DNA of 30,707 nt, from assembly GCA_025450495.1 (NCBI GenBank), contig JANWHI010000032.1, forward strand, positions 1 to 30,707. The letters run 5' to 3'. The position numbers and the translations under genes were made by a program. The DNA is from Candidatus Dormiibacter sp. (GTDB taxonomy: Bacteria > Chloroflexota > Dormibacteria > UBA8260). Under the pieces are notes generated by a model. That model ran no database searches. It saw only the letters and a list, made by a program, of their open reading frames with translations, and was not told the DNA's origin. Shown piece by piece: positions 13,990-22,782 of this stretch (position 1 is the stretch's first letter; the number at the start of each line of letters is the position of its first letter).

Positions 13990-15021
13990 TCAGAAGAGCT
14001 CGTCGTAGATGTGATGCGGACGTGCGAATCGGTTGGCGCGCATCGCGGTGGCCCGCAGCGCCACCGCGCGCCGTCTCCGCCGGGTCGCCGCGCGACGCAC
14101 GAGCACGTGGTCGACCACGATCCGCAGCAGCCCGTAGAGGGCACGGACCACGCGGAGGGCGCGCACCGGCCAGCGGACCACCACGGCCACCAGGGCAAGC
14201 AGCACGGCGTAGCGCATCACTGCGCCCAGCCAGCCCGATCCGCCCGCGGTCGCCGGCGCCGGGGCCGCCGCGGAGGCGGTCGTCGCCACCGCGTGATCGG
14301 GGTGCGAGGCGTTCCAGGCGACGATCTGCGCCTTGCGCTTCAGCACGTCGGGGTTGTACTGCTCGATGGCCGAGCGGATCGCCATCGCCAGCAGTTGCTG
14401 GAACCCGGGCGTGCCGATCAGCGCGGCCTCGCGGCTGTTGCTGAGGTACGCGGGCTCGACGGTGACGGTGGGCATCTCGGTGTGGATCCACCAGTTGTCA
14501 CGCAGCTGCACACCGTCACCGGCGACGCCCAGTGGGCTGAGGTACTTGAACATCGCGTCGCTCATGATTTGTGCGAACGCCAGGTCGGAGTCCTTCGGGT
14601 ACAGCACCAGGGAGCCGCTGACGCTCTGGTCCGTGAACGAGTTGAAATGGACGCTGACGAAGACGGCGGCGTGGTTGTTGTTGGCCGTGTCGCTGCGCTG
14701 CTGGATGCTCAGGGCGCGGTCGTCGCTGCGCGTCAGGATGGCCTTGACGTCGTCCTGCGCAAGCAGGGTCTGCACGCGCTTGGCGACGGCGAGTGTGGCG
14801 TCCTTCTCCTGGAGCCCATTGCTCGGCGCAATGGCGCCGGGGTCGTACGGCATGTCCGGCTGCGCCGGGTTGACCGCACCGCCGTGGCCGGGGTCGATGA
14901 CGACGACCAGCGGCGCCGGGCTCGATTGGGCGTGCGCCGTCGGCGAGGCGGCGATCACCATCGCGGTGACGACCGGGACGCTGAGCAGGACGTGGAGAAG
15001 ACGGGTCGCCGGACGGCGCAT
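13990..15021 (-). CDS. N-acetylmuramoyl-L-alanine amidase (Amidase_3) with C-terminal membrane segment
   Basis: A 343-residue exported zinc amidase that splits the glycan-peptide bond of peptidoglycan. A signal peptide covers residues 1-31 (ending TAHA). Zinc ligands His46 (DPGHGG), Glu72 (QEKD) and His125 (SVHFNS), and the catalytic Glu189 (TVEPAYLSN) are present. Unusual is a second hydrophobic segment (about 262-282) followed by a strongly basic tail, which would anchor the enzyme with its C-terminus inside the cell. A TTG at 15027 is an alternative start; a TATACT box lies 5-11 nt before the two candidate starts. Confidence 0.9.
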   Translation of the reverse strand: MRRPATRLLHVLLSVPVVTAMVIAASPTAHAQSSPAPLVVVIDPGHGGAVNPAQPDMPYDPGAIAPSNGLQEKDATLAVAKRVQTLLAQDDVKAILTRSDDRALSIQQRSDTANNNHAAVFVSVHFNSFTDQSVSGSLVLYPKDSDLAFAQIMSDAMFKYLSPLGVAGDGVQLRDNWWIHTEMPTVTVEPAYLSNSREAALIGTPGFQQLLAMAIRSAIEQYNPDVLKRKAQIVAWNASHPDHAVATTASAAAPAPATAGGSGWLGAVMRYAVLLALVAVVVRWPVRALRVVRALYGLLRIVVDHVLVRRAATRRRRRAVALRATAMRANRFARPHHIYDELF

Positions 15022-15032
15022 GGCCAAGCGTC

Positions 15033-15038
15033 AGTATA
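15033..15038 (-). promoter_or_regulatory. -10 box of the amidase gene
   Basis: TATACT on the minus strand, 5 nt before the TTG at 15027 and 11 nt before the ATG at 15021. It fits the leaderless pattern, though the -35 is not clear. Confidence 0.4.
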
Positions 15039-15105
15039 TGGCCGGTCGGAGGGGAGCGCGGCTCAAGCGGCCCGCTGGCCGCGGGCGGTCAGCCCGGCGA
15101 GGCCC

Positions 15106-15540
15106 TCATCTCGCCGGTGGCTCACCGCCGGTGTGTGCGAAGAGCTTGCAGACGATCTTCCACGTGCCATCGATTCGTGCGAGCAGGAAGTAGTCGACGA
15201 ACGACACCGTGCCCCAAGACCCATCCTCAGTCAGCGCGACCGCCGCGGCATCGCCAGTCTGCTCCAGAGACACGATGCGGGCGCTGTAGTTTCCGGTGTC
15301 GGCCGGCATGTCGGCAGCCATCTCGTACAGGTCCGTGACGGGCACGTCGTGGCGGGTACCCGCCAGCGAGCCGAACATCCGCGCGTCCTCGTGGAAGGCC
15401 TCGCGCAGCTTGGCGGGGTCGCCTTTCGACGCGCCCTCAATGTAGAGATGGACCGTCTTCTCCCCCAAGCCCCGCTCGGGCGGGTGCGGACCACAAATGT
15501 AGGGCCGCTTACGCAAGAGCTCAAGAACGCGGACAGCCAA
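15106..15540 (-). CDS. NTF2-like (SnoaL/lumazine-binding-like) protein
   Basis: Up to 144 residues. From about residue 26 it shows an NTF2-like fold: TVHLYIEGASKGDPAKLREA, FHEDARMFG, and FVDYFLLARIDGTWKIVCKLF. Such proteins are small cone-shaped enzymes or binding domains; no substrate can be given. The start is uncertain: TTG at 15540 has GAGG touching it, and a TTG at 15468 would fit the usual family start better. The first 25 residues have more A/T than the neighbours and do not resemble the family. It follows rpsR by 33 nt, where rplI often stands in other bacteria. Confidence 0.75.
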   Translation of the reverse strand: MAVRVLELLRKRPYICGPHPPERGLGEKTVHLYIEGASKGDPAKLREAFHEDARMFGSLAGTRHDVPVTDLYEMAADMPADTGNYSARIVSLEQTGDAAAVALTEDGSWGTVSFVDYFLLARIDGTWKIVCKLFAHTGGEPPAR

Positions 15541-15573
15541 CCTCGTGGCGCTTGGTCGGCGACGGCATTGCTG

Positions 15574-15804
15574 CTACCGGACTTCAGCCTGATACGGCAG
15601 AAGCGCGATGTGGCGGGCTCGGTTCAAGGCGGTGGTGAGACGGCGCTGGTGGCGGGCGCAGGTGCCGGTCATGCGGCGCGGAAGGATCTTGCCGCGGTCG
15701 CTGAGGTAACGGCGCAGGCGGGCCACCTCCTTGTAGTCGATCACCTCGACGTGTTCCAGGCAGAAGCTGCACACCTTGCGGCGGCGGCGATCGTAATCAG
15801 GCAT
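15574..15804 (-). CDS. rpsR: Ribosomal protein S18, zinc-ligand form
   Basis: A 76-residue small-subunit protein that binds with S6 on the platform of the 30S subunit. The sequence keeps VCSFC near the N-terminus and TCARHQR in the core, giving a Cys-Cys-Cys-His set, so it is the zinc-binding paralogue type of S18. Other landmarks are [22 protein letters not shown] and ARHIALLPY. Bacteria with both types often use the zinc-free form under zinc limitation; only the zinc form is in this window. It is third in the rpsF-ssb-rpsR operon. Confidence 0.95.
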   Translation of the reverse strand: MPDYDRRRRKVCSFCLEHVEVIDYKEVARLRRYLSDRGKILPRRMTGTCARHQRRLTTALNRARHIALLPYQAEVR

Positions 15805-15821
15805 CTCGGTTGGGCCTCAGG

Positions 15822-16289
15822 TTAGAAGGGGATGTCGTCGGGATCGACGTCGCCGCCCTGGCTGGGGAGCGCGGGGGTCGCCATCGCTCCGGCGGGCTGG
15901 CCGGCCAGGTCCGCGGTGCGAGCGCCGCCCTCGCCGTCCTGGCGGCTGTCGAGGAACTGGACGTCGTTGGCGTTGACCTCGGTCTTGTAGCGCTTGGCGC
16001 CGGTGTCCTTGTCGTCCCACGAGCGCGTCTGCAGGCGGCCTTCGATGTACACCATGCGACCCTTCTGCAGGTACTGGCCGCACAGCTCGGCGAGCTTGCG
16101 GTTGCCCTGGTTCCAGACCACGATGTCGTGATAGTCGGTGAACTCACGGCGCTCCCCGCTCTGGTCCTGGCCGTAGCGGTTGGTGGCGAGGGCCAGGTTG
16201 CAGACCGCAGTTCCGCTGGGCGTGAAGCGCAACTCGGGATCGCGGGTGAGCCGGCCGATGAGCATCACACGGTTGAGCGAGCCGGACAT
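15822..16289 (-). CDS. ssb: Single-stranded DNA-binding protein
   Basis: A 155-residue SSB. The OB fold runs from about 5 to 112 (NRVMLIGRLTRDPELRF, ATNRY, WNQGNRKLAELCGQYLQKG, VYIEGRLQTRSW). A short flexible linker leads to the acidic tip DPDDIPF that recruits repair and replication partners. The start codon shares one base with the rpsF stop (TGATG), and GAGGAG lies just before it inside the rpsF end. The order rpsF-ssb-rpsR is the common bacterial arrangement. Confidence 0.96.
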   Translation of the reverse strand: MSGSLNRVMLIGRLTRDPELRFTPSGTAVCNLALATNRYGQDQSGERREFTDYHDIVVWNQGNRKLAELCGQYLQKGRMVYIEGRLQTRSWDDKDTGAKRYKTEVNANDVQFLDSRQDGEGGARTADLAGQPAGAMATPALPSQGGDVDPDDIPF

Positions 16290-16807
16290 CAGTTCTCCTC
16301 CTCGGTGGTTGCCTGAACGGCCGCGGGCTTGTGGTCCGCCTCATCTCCGTCGTGGTGCTCATCATCGGTGTCCGAGGCGACAGCTGTCTGACGCGCCGGC
16401 GCCTCGTCGACCTCCTCCTCGGCCTCGGCCTCAACCGCGTCCTCGTCGTCGTCGACTGCGTCGGGCACGGCCACCGAGGCGGGGACGCTGTCCGGGTCCA
16501 CGGCATCGACCTCGGCTCCGGCTTCGTGGAGCACGAGCAGGTGGCGAAAGACCGTCTCGTGGATGGTCAGGGCACGCTCGATCTCGGCCACCCGCGAGCC
16601 GTCGACGCGCAGGTGCAGAAGCATGTAGTGGCCGTCCCGGAGATGGTCCACCTCGTAGGCCAGGCGGCGCCGCCCCCAACTCGTCGACCGCACCACCGAG
16701 CCGCCGACGCCGGCGATCACATGCTCGACGGACTCCGCCGCAGCCTGCAGGCCCTCGTCGTCGAGCTCCGGCCGGACGATGTACATCAACTCGTAGTCGC
16801 GCACCAC
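16289..16807 (-). CDS. rpsF: Ribosomal protein S6 with a long acidic C-terminal extension
   Basis: A 172-residue S6; the normal protein is about 95-100 residues. The core has RDYELMYIVRPEL, STSWGRRRLAYEVDHLRDGHY and the typical helix ERALTIHETVFRHLLV. From about residue 100 to the end comes a tail very rich in Asp, Glu and Ala, with runs such as DDDEDAVEAEAEEEVDE and a TTEEEN end. E. coli S6 carries added glutamates on its C-terminus; this tail is far longer. Two GTG codons (16807, 16804) are possible; the first is 5 nt after a perfect AGGAGGTG, the strongest Shine-Dalgarno sequence in the window. Confidence 0.93.
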   Translation of the reverse strand: MVRDYELMYIVRPELDDEGLQAAAESVEHVIAGVGGSVVRSTSWGRRRLAYEVDHLRDGHYMLLHLRVDGSRVAEIERALTIHETVFRHLLVLHEAGAEVDAVDPDSVPASVAVPDAVDDDEDAVEAEAEEEVDEAPARQTAVASDTDDEHHDGDEADHKPAAVQATTEEEN

Positions 16808-16836
16808 GCGCGCACCTCCTTTCCCGTGGGCTTGCG

Positions 16837-16887
16837 GCATCCGGGCCTGGTGCGCCGCCGAGGTGGCTGACGGGCAGCGCCGGATGC
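16837..16887 (-). promoter_or_regulatory. Structured leader of the rpsF operon, possible S6:S18 binding site
   Basis: On the minus strand GCATCCGG (16887-16880) pairs perfectly with CCGGATGC (16844-16837), closing a 35-nt interior that can itself form a GCGC/GCGC pairing. It lies 29 nt before the rpsF GTG, in the 239-bp gap between rpsF and the NiCoT gene. In many bacteria S6 and S18 together bind a hairpin leader with a CCG motif to repress this operon. Whether this one is the same motif cannot be settled by eye. Confidence 0.4.
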
Positions 16888-16984
16888 AGGAAAGCTATCT
16901 GTGAAATGTCCCCGCGGGGCCTGACCAAGCATAGCAGGGCCTCGGAGCCCAGCGCCCGCAGGTGCAACCAGGTCGCAGCTGCGC

Positions 16985-16990
16985 TAGGAT
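16985..16990 (+). promoter_or_regulatory. Possible -10 box of the NiCoT gene
   Basis: TAGGAT with an expected transcript start near 16997 and a 50-nt leader that carries GGAGGG (17037-17042) before the ATG. No -35 consensus. I see no nickel-responsive operator or known metal riboswitch in this leader. Confidence 0.35.
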
Positions 16991-17046
16991 CGCAGACGGG
17001 CTCGGGGGATGGAACGAGTCGCCGCAGTGCCAGCGTGGAGGGCCCC

Positions 17047-18162
17047 ATGTCCGACCGGTTGACGCGCCTACGTGGCTCGCTGTCACGTGGTGAGTGGCTG
17101 CGCCTCGGCGGATGCTACGCGGTCATCCTCGGCTTTCACCTGGTCGGGTTCGGGGTGCTGCTGCTGGTCAGCGGACCGAAGTACGACGCCAGGCTGTTCG
17201 GCATCGGCGTGGGCCTCACCGCGTACGGCTTCGGCTTGCGTCACGCCTTCGACGCCGACCACATCTCGGCCATCGACAACACCACCCGTAAGCTGATCGC
17301 GGACGGAAAGCGGCCGGTGGCGGTGGGCTTCTTCTTCTCCCTCGGCCACAGCACCATCGTGGTCGCGCTGACAGTGATCATCGCGGTGGCGGCGCGCGCC
17401 GTCGCTTCCCAGGTGACCAACGGCAACAGCGCCCTGCACAGCGTGGGCGGGTACATCGGCACCGGCGTCAGTGGGTTCTTCCTCTATCTGATCGCCGGCA
17501 TCAACCTGGTGATCCTGGTGGGCATCGTCCGCATCTTCGGGCAGATGCGCCGTGGGGAGTTCGACGAGCCGACGCTGGAGAAGCGGCTCATGGAGCGCGG
17601 GCTGATGAACCGTCTGCTCGGCCCGATCGCCCGTTCCATCAAGTCGAGCTGGCAGATGTACCCGATCGGTGTCCTCTTCGGGCTTGGCTTCGACACCGCC
17701 ACCGAGGTTGGCCTGCTTGCGCTCGGCGGCGGCGCGGCAGCGGCCAACCTGCCCTGGTACGGGATCATGGCGCTGCCGTTGCTCTTCACCGCGGGGATGT
17801 CACTGATGGACACCGCCGACGGCGCGTTCATGAATGTCGCCTATGGCTGGGCGTTCTCCAAGCCGGTGCGCAAGGTGTTCTACAACCTGACCATCACAGG
17901 GCTGTCGGTGGCCGTCGCCTTGCTGGTCGGCACAGTCGAGCTGCTCAGCATCCTCACCCAGTCCCTCAACCTCCAAGGCGGGATCTGGGATTTCCTCGGC
18001 TCGGTCAACCTCAACACGATCGGCTTCGTCATCGTCGGGATGTTCGTGGCCACCTGGCTCGGCGCGCTCCTGGTGTGGCGTTTCGGCCGGATCGAGGAGC
18101 GCTGGGCGCTGGCTCCCGCCGCCGGCGACACGACGGAGACGGAGGCCTCGTCGGCCGCCTGA
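17047..18162 (+). CDS. NiCoT-family nickel/cobalt permease
   Basis: A 371-residue integral membrane protein with about eight hydrophobic segments. The NiCoT signature RHAFDADHISAIDNTTRK (about 65-82), the second motif FFFSLGHSTIV, the third LGFDTATEVGLL and the fourth GMSLMDTADG are all present. These proteins import Ni2+ and/or Co2+ with high affinity. Metal preference cannot be told from these motifs. No urease, hydrogenase or cobalamin genes lie nearby. GGAGGG is 4 nt before the ATG. Confidence 0.95.
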   Translation: MSDRLTRLRGSLSRGEWLRLGGCYAVILGFHLVGFGVLLLVSGPKYDARLFGIGVGLTAYGFGLRHAFDADHISAIDNTTRKLIADGKRPVAVGFFFSLGHSTIVVALTVIIAVAARAVASQVTNGNSALHSVGGYIGTGVSGFFLYLIAGINLVILVGIVRIFGQMRRGEFDEPTLEKRLMERGLMNRLLGPIARSIKSSWQMYPIGVLFGLGFDTATEVGLLALGGGAAAANLPWYGIMALPLLFTAGMSLMDTADGAFMNVAYGWAFSKPVRKVFYNLTITGLSVAVALLVGTVELLSILTQSLNLQGGIWDFLGSVNLNTIGFVIVGMFVATWLGALLVWRFGRIEERWALAPAAGDTTETEASSAA

Positions 18163-18188
18163 CCGCGGAACCGCCGCCGGCCTTCAGC

Positions 18189-18194
18189 TAGACT
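18189..18194 (+). promoter_or_regulatory. -10 box of the tRNA-Val gene
   Basis: TAGACT lies 19 nt upstream of the mature tRNA 5' end, giving a short 5' leader for RNase P. No -35 match is evident. Confidence 0.4.
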
Positions 18195-18213
18195 TCGAGG
18201 CTCGCCGGACGGA

Positions 18214-18290
<77 letters not shown>

Positions 18291-18295
18291 CTGTG

Positions 18296-18309
18296 ATGTC
18301 TCAAGACAT
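18296..18309 (+). terminator. Small hairpin after tRNA-Val
   Basis: ATGTC-TCAA-GACAT begins 5 nt after the CCA end. The stem is only 5 bp and lacks a T-run, so termination by it alone is doubtful. Confidence 0.25.
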
Positions 18310-18361
18310 GCTGGCCACATGTCGCGCGTTCTGATTGCCGCATCCTGGTCACGTTGCTCGA

Positions 18362-18382
18362 CCGCGGCTATGGTTACCGCGG
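18362..18382. terminator. Inverted repeat in the convergent gap between tRNA and membrane gene
   Basis: CCGCGG (18362-18367) and CCGCGG (18377-18382) flank a 9-nt loop and could form a hairpin on either strand. The overlapping near-palindrome GGTT...AACC gives a competing fold. The site lies between two converging units, which suits a bidirectional terminator, but no T-run is present. Confidence 0.3.
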
Positions 18383-18403
18383 CCAACCTTCCCGTTGCCG
18401 GCG

Positions 18404-18736
18404 TCAGTGCTGCCCGAACGTCGCCCGGTGCTGGAAGAAGGCGATCAGGGCTGTGGCGGCCGATCCGGCGATGACGGCAGCGAGCGCGACCACCTCGACG
18501 ACTGCCAGCCACACCTGGGCGGGACGCACCGTGACCACTGCGACCAGCGCGATCAGTGCTGCGGCGACGCTCAGCCATCGCGTTGCCGGGGTCACCCACG
18601 TGGTTCGCAGGGAGCCGGTCGCAGGCCGCGAGAGCATCGCGATCATGAACAGGTCGGCAAGCGGCACCAGCCGCCGGACAGGACCGGGCAGCGACGGGAC
18701 GGCATCACGGGGAGTCCGGGTCAGACGGTTCGGCAC
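18404..18736 (-). CDS. Small membrane protein of unknown function
   Basis: A 110-residue protein with two clear hydrophobic segments (about 54-70 and 75-100) after a basic N-terminal half. No family is recognised. The GTG at 18736 has a TAAGCT box 6 nt upstream. It lies 33 bp after gcvH on the same strand, so it could be read from the gcv transcript or its own start. It is probably real because of the hydrophobic pattern and promoter-like box, but it has no motif that proves it. Confidence 0.55.
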   Translation of the reverse strand: MPNRLTRTPRDAVPSLPGPVRRLVPLADLFMIAMLSRPATGSLRTTWVTPATRWLSVAAALIALVAVVTVRPAQVWLAVVEVVALAAVIAGSAATALIAFFQHRATFGQH

Positions 18737-18769
18737 CAGGTGAGCTTAGAACCGCTCCTGCCACACCGC

Positions 18770-19144
18770 TCAACCACCGATTGCTTTGTAACCGGCCTCG
18801 TCGAGCAGGTCGGCGCCGGCCTCGTCGACGCTGTTGAGGCGAACCATCCAACCCTCACCGTAGGGATCCCCGTTGACACGCTCTGGTGACTCGGCGAGCT
18901 GCTCGTTGACCGCGGTCACCGTGCCGCCCACCGGGGCGTACAGGTCGCTCGCGGCCTTCACCGACTCGATGGTGCCGAACTTGTCACCTGGCTTGAGCAC
19001 CGTCCCGACGGCGGGCAGCTCGATGAAGTTGACATCGCCGAGCTCGGACTGGGCGTGGTCGCTGACGCCGACCGTGGCCACGCCGCCTTCGACGTGCACC
19101 CATTCGTGGCTCTTGGTGAAGCGGTATTCACTCAGGTCAGGCAC
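18770..19144 (-). CDS. gcvH: Glycine cleavage system H protein
   Basis: A 124-residue lipoyl carrier that shuttles the aminomethyl group between the P, T and L proteins. The lipoylated Lys63 lies in ESVKAASDLYAPVGG; SHEWV and GDPYGEGWM are also typical. The GTG start abuts the gcvT stop directly. No gcvP or lipoyl-transfer gene is in the window. Confidence 0.95.
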   Translation of the reverse strand: MPDLSEYRFTKSHEWVHVEGGVATVGVSDHAQSELGDVNFIELPAVGTVLKPGDKFGTIESVKAASDLYAPVGGTVTAVNEQLAESPERVNGDPYGEGWMVRLNSVDEAGADLLDEAGYKAIGG

Positions 19145-20266
<1,122 letters not shown>

Positions 20267-20276
20267 CAGGCGTGGG

Positions 20277-20282
20277 AGTGTA
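20277..20282 (-). promoter_or_regulatory. -10 box of the gcvT-gcvH operon
   Basis: TACACT on the minus strand, 10 nt before the gcvT ATG. It lies in a 91-bp divergent gap together with the opposing box at 20322. Confidence 0.45.
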
Positions 20283-20321
20283 CGGACTCGACCCCGCGTA
20301 GGTGGCCACCCTGCCAGCGGC

Positions 20322-20327
20322 TACGAT
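20322..20327 (+). promoter_or_regulatory. -10 box of the penicillin acylase gene
   Basis: TACGAT with a leader of about 25 nt that carries GAGGAGA before the ATG at 20358. No -35 consensus is evident. Confidence 0.35.
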
Positions 20328-20357
20328 CCGGCCCGATTCCGCAGAGGAGAGCCAGGG

Positions 20358-22772
20358 ATGGTCATCGCCCTCGTCGTGGTGGCGGCGCTTCTTGTCGTCG
20401 CCGCTCTGGCGGCGATCAGGTTGCTGCGCGCCCCGCTGCCCCGCGTCCGCGGCCGCCTCGTCGTCGATGGGCTGCGCGCACCCGTCGCGGTCGTGCGCGA
20501 CCGCCACGGCGTGGCCCACGTCGACGCCGCCTCCATGGAGGACGCGGCGTTCGCGATGGGCCTGGTCCATGCGCAGGAGCGGCTCTGGCAGCTGGACCTC
20601 AACCGCCGGGTCGCCGCCGGCCGGATCAGCGAGATCGCGGGGCCGCAAGCGCTGCCCGCCGACCGCTTCCTGCGCCGGGTCGGGCTGCGCCGCGTCGCGG
20701 CGGTGGAGGCCGAGCTGCTCGAGGGCGAGACCCGGACCATGCTCGAGGCCTACGCGGCCGGGGTGAACTCGGTGATCGGCGGGCGGCGCCGGCTGCCGCT
20801 CGAGTTCACCCTGCTGAAGTTGCGCCCGGAGCCCTGGGAGCCGGTCGACAGCATCGTCTGCGCCAAGCTGCTGGCGCTCGGCCTGAGCTGCAACTGGGAT
20901 GCAGAGTTGCAGCGTCTGCGACTGCTCGGCGCCGCCGGCCCCGAGGTGGCGGCGCGTTTGCACCTCGTCTACCCGGACAGCAACCCGACCATCCTCGCGG
21001 AGACCACCCGGCAGGCCGGCCCGCGCGCCGGCGTCGAGCTGCTCGAGCTCTACCGCGCGGCCGCCGCCTGGCTGCCAAGCTCGGTGGGCGCGAGCAACGC
21101 CTGGGCGGTGGGCCCCGACCGCACCGCCACCGGCCGCCCCCTGCTCTGCAACGACCCGCACCTGGAGCCGACGGTCCCCTCGATCTGGTTCGCCGCCCAC
21201 ATCAGAGCCGGCGACGACTTCGAGACAACCGGGGTCACCTTCGCCGGCCACCCCTTCCCGGTGCTCGGGCACAACCGCCGCGTCGCCTGGGGCTTCACCA
21301 ACTCATGTGTCGACGCCCAGGACCTGATCGTCGAGCAGTTCGACGCCGCCGGCGCCTCGCGCTACCGCACCGAGAAGGGCTGGGCGGAGTCGCGCGTCGT
21401 CCGTGAGGTGATCCGGGTCAAGGACGGGTCGGACGAGGTCGAGGAGGTGGTGATCACCCGGCACGGGCCCGTGGTGGAGCGCTGCGATGACCCCGGCAGT
21501 GGCCGCTGGCTTGGCCTGGCATTGCAGTGGACCGCGCTGATCCCAGCCAACGCCAGCCGCGCCCTGCTCGATGTTCAGCGCGCCTCTGACTGGGACTCCT
21601 TCCGGGGTGCCTTCGCCGAGCTGGACGCCCCCTCCCAGAACTGCGTCTACGCCGACGTCGACGGCCACATCGGCTACTTCTGCAGCGGGCGCATCCCGGT
21701 GCGACGCCGGCCGGCGTCCGGCCTGCCGGTGCCCGGCTGGGATCGGGACCTGCGCTGGGAGCGCTTCCTGGGCGTCGACGAGGTGCCTCAGCAGCTCGAC
21801 CCAGCCGACAGCCTGGTGGTGACCGCCAACAACCGCATCGTCGGTGACGACTTCTCGCCGTACATCGCCGCCGACTACATGGCCGGCTACCGGGCGCGCC
21901 GGCTCCATGAACTGCTCCTCGGCGACGGCATGGACGTCGAGCGCATGCGGGCAATCCAGCTCGACGTGCTGTCACCGCCGGCCACGGAGGTCTCCTGGTT
22001 GCTCACCGCGGTGACCTGCCGCGGCGCCAGGGCGGAGGCGATGCGCCATCGCCTGGTTGCGTGGGACGGGCAGATGGCTCCCGACCGCATCGAGCCGACG
22101 GTATACGAGGCATTCATGCTCCGGCTCGCAGAGCACGCGCTGCGCCCGTTGTGCGGCGACGCCTGGAGCATCGCCGCCGGGGTCAGCCTCGTCCATCCGC
22201 TCTTCGAGTACCCAGGGAACATCATCGGGCGTGCCACGCCGCTGCTCGTCGAGACCTGGGCCGAGGGCGACGACTCGTGGTTCGACGGCAAGACGACATG
22301 GCCTGAGGTGGCCGCGCGAGCCCTGGAGGATGCCGTCGCCGACCTTGGCCGCACCCTCGGCAGGCAGCGGCGCTGGCGCTGGGGTCGCGTCCACGCCATC
22401 CCTCTGCGCCACCCCCTTGCGGTGCGCCCGTTGCTCGGCCGGCTGCTCAACGCGCCCTCTGTCCGCGCCGGGGGCGACGTCGACACCGTCATGGCCACCG
22501 CGCCTCGGCCCGGGCTGGACTTCGCCACCCGCGTGATGGCGCCGTCCTGGCGCCAGGTCTTTGACGTCGGCGCTTGGGAGACAGGGTGCACGGGCATCCT
22601 CTACCCCGGACAGTCAGGCCATCGCGCCTCGCGCCATCACCACGACCTGTCAAAACGCTGGCAGCGCAACCGTCAGTTCGAGCTGAGCTGGGGCGAGGGG
22701 TCGTTCCGCGGACGTCGCCGGCTGACATTGGCTCCTGGTGAGCGCGGCCTGATCACCAGAGAGCCGTCATGA
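20358..22772 (+). CDS. Penicillin acylase family (Ntn-hydrolase) protein
   Basis: An 804-residue precursor. Residues 1-24 are a hydrophobic signal/anchor. The alpha chain region starts at VRDRHGVAHV and GLVHAQERLWQLDL. Self-cleavage should occur before Ser246 in GASNAWAVG, making it the N-terminal nucleophile of the beta chain. CNDPHLEPTVPS, LGHNRRVAWGFTN and TANNRIVGDDFSPY complete the fold. Members cleave amide bonds in penicillins, acyl-homoserine lactones or cyclic lipopeptides; the natural substrate here is unknown. It is divergent from gcvT. The next gene starts 10 nt after the stop, so both are likely co-transcribed. Confidence 0.93.
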   Translation: MVIALVVVAALLVVAALAAIRLLRAPLPRVRGRLVVDGLRAPVAVVRDRHGVAHVDAASMEDAAFAMGLVHAQERLWQLDLNRRVAAGRISEIAGPQALPADRFLRRVGLRRVAAVEAELLEGETRTMLEAYAAGVNSVIGGRRRLPLEFTLLKLRPEPWEPVDSIVCAKLLALGLSCNWDAELQRLRLLGAAGPEVAARLHLVYPDSNPTILAETTRQAGPRAGVELLELYRAAAAWLPSSVGASNAWAVGPDRTATGRPLLCNDPHLEPTVPSIWFAAHIRAGDDFETTGVTFAGHPFPVLGHNRRVAWGFTNSCVDAQDLIVEQFDAAGASRYRTEKGWAESRVVREVIRVKDGSDEVEEVVITRHGPVVERCDDPGSGRWLGLALQWTALIPANASRALLDVQRASDWDSFRGAFAELDAPSQNCVYADVDGHIGYFCSGRIPVRRRPASGLPVPGWDRDLRWERFLGVDEVPQQLDPADSLVVTANNRIVGDDFSPYIAADYMAGYRARRLHELLLGDGMDVERMRAIQLDVLSPPATEVSWLLTAVTCRGARAEAMRHRLVAWDGQMAPDRIEPTVYEAFMLRLAEHALRPLCGDAWSIAAGVSLVHPLFEYPGNIIGRATPLLVETWAEGDDSWFDGKTTWPEVAARALEDAVADLGRTLGRQRRWRWGRVHAIPLRHPLAVRPLLGRLLNAPSVRAGGDVDTVMATAPRPGLDFATRVMAPSWRQVFDVGAWETGCTGILYPGQSGHRASRHHHDLSKRWQRNRQFELSWGEGSFRGRRRLTLAPGERGLITREPS

Positions 22773-22782
22773 TCGGGAGCGG

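Noticed and set aside
16991..17046. A metal-sensing riboswitch in the NiCoT leader
   Set aside because: The leader is only about 50 nt and shows no four-way junction or other known metal aptamer pattern.
20267..20357. A glycine riboswitch before gcvT
   Set aside because: The -10 box lies 10 nt before the gcvT start, leaving no leader, and no aptamer-like sequence is seen.
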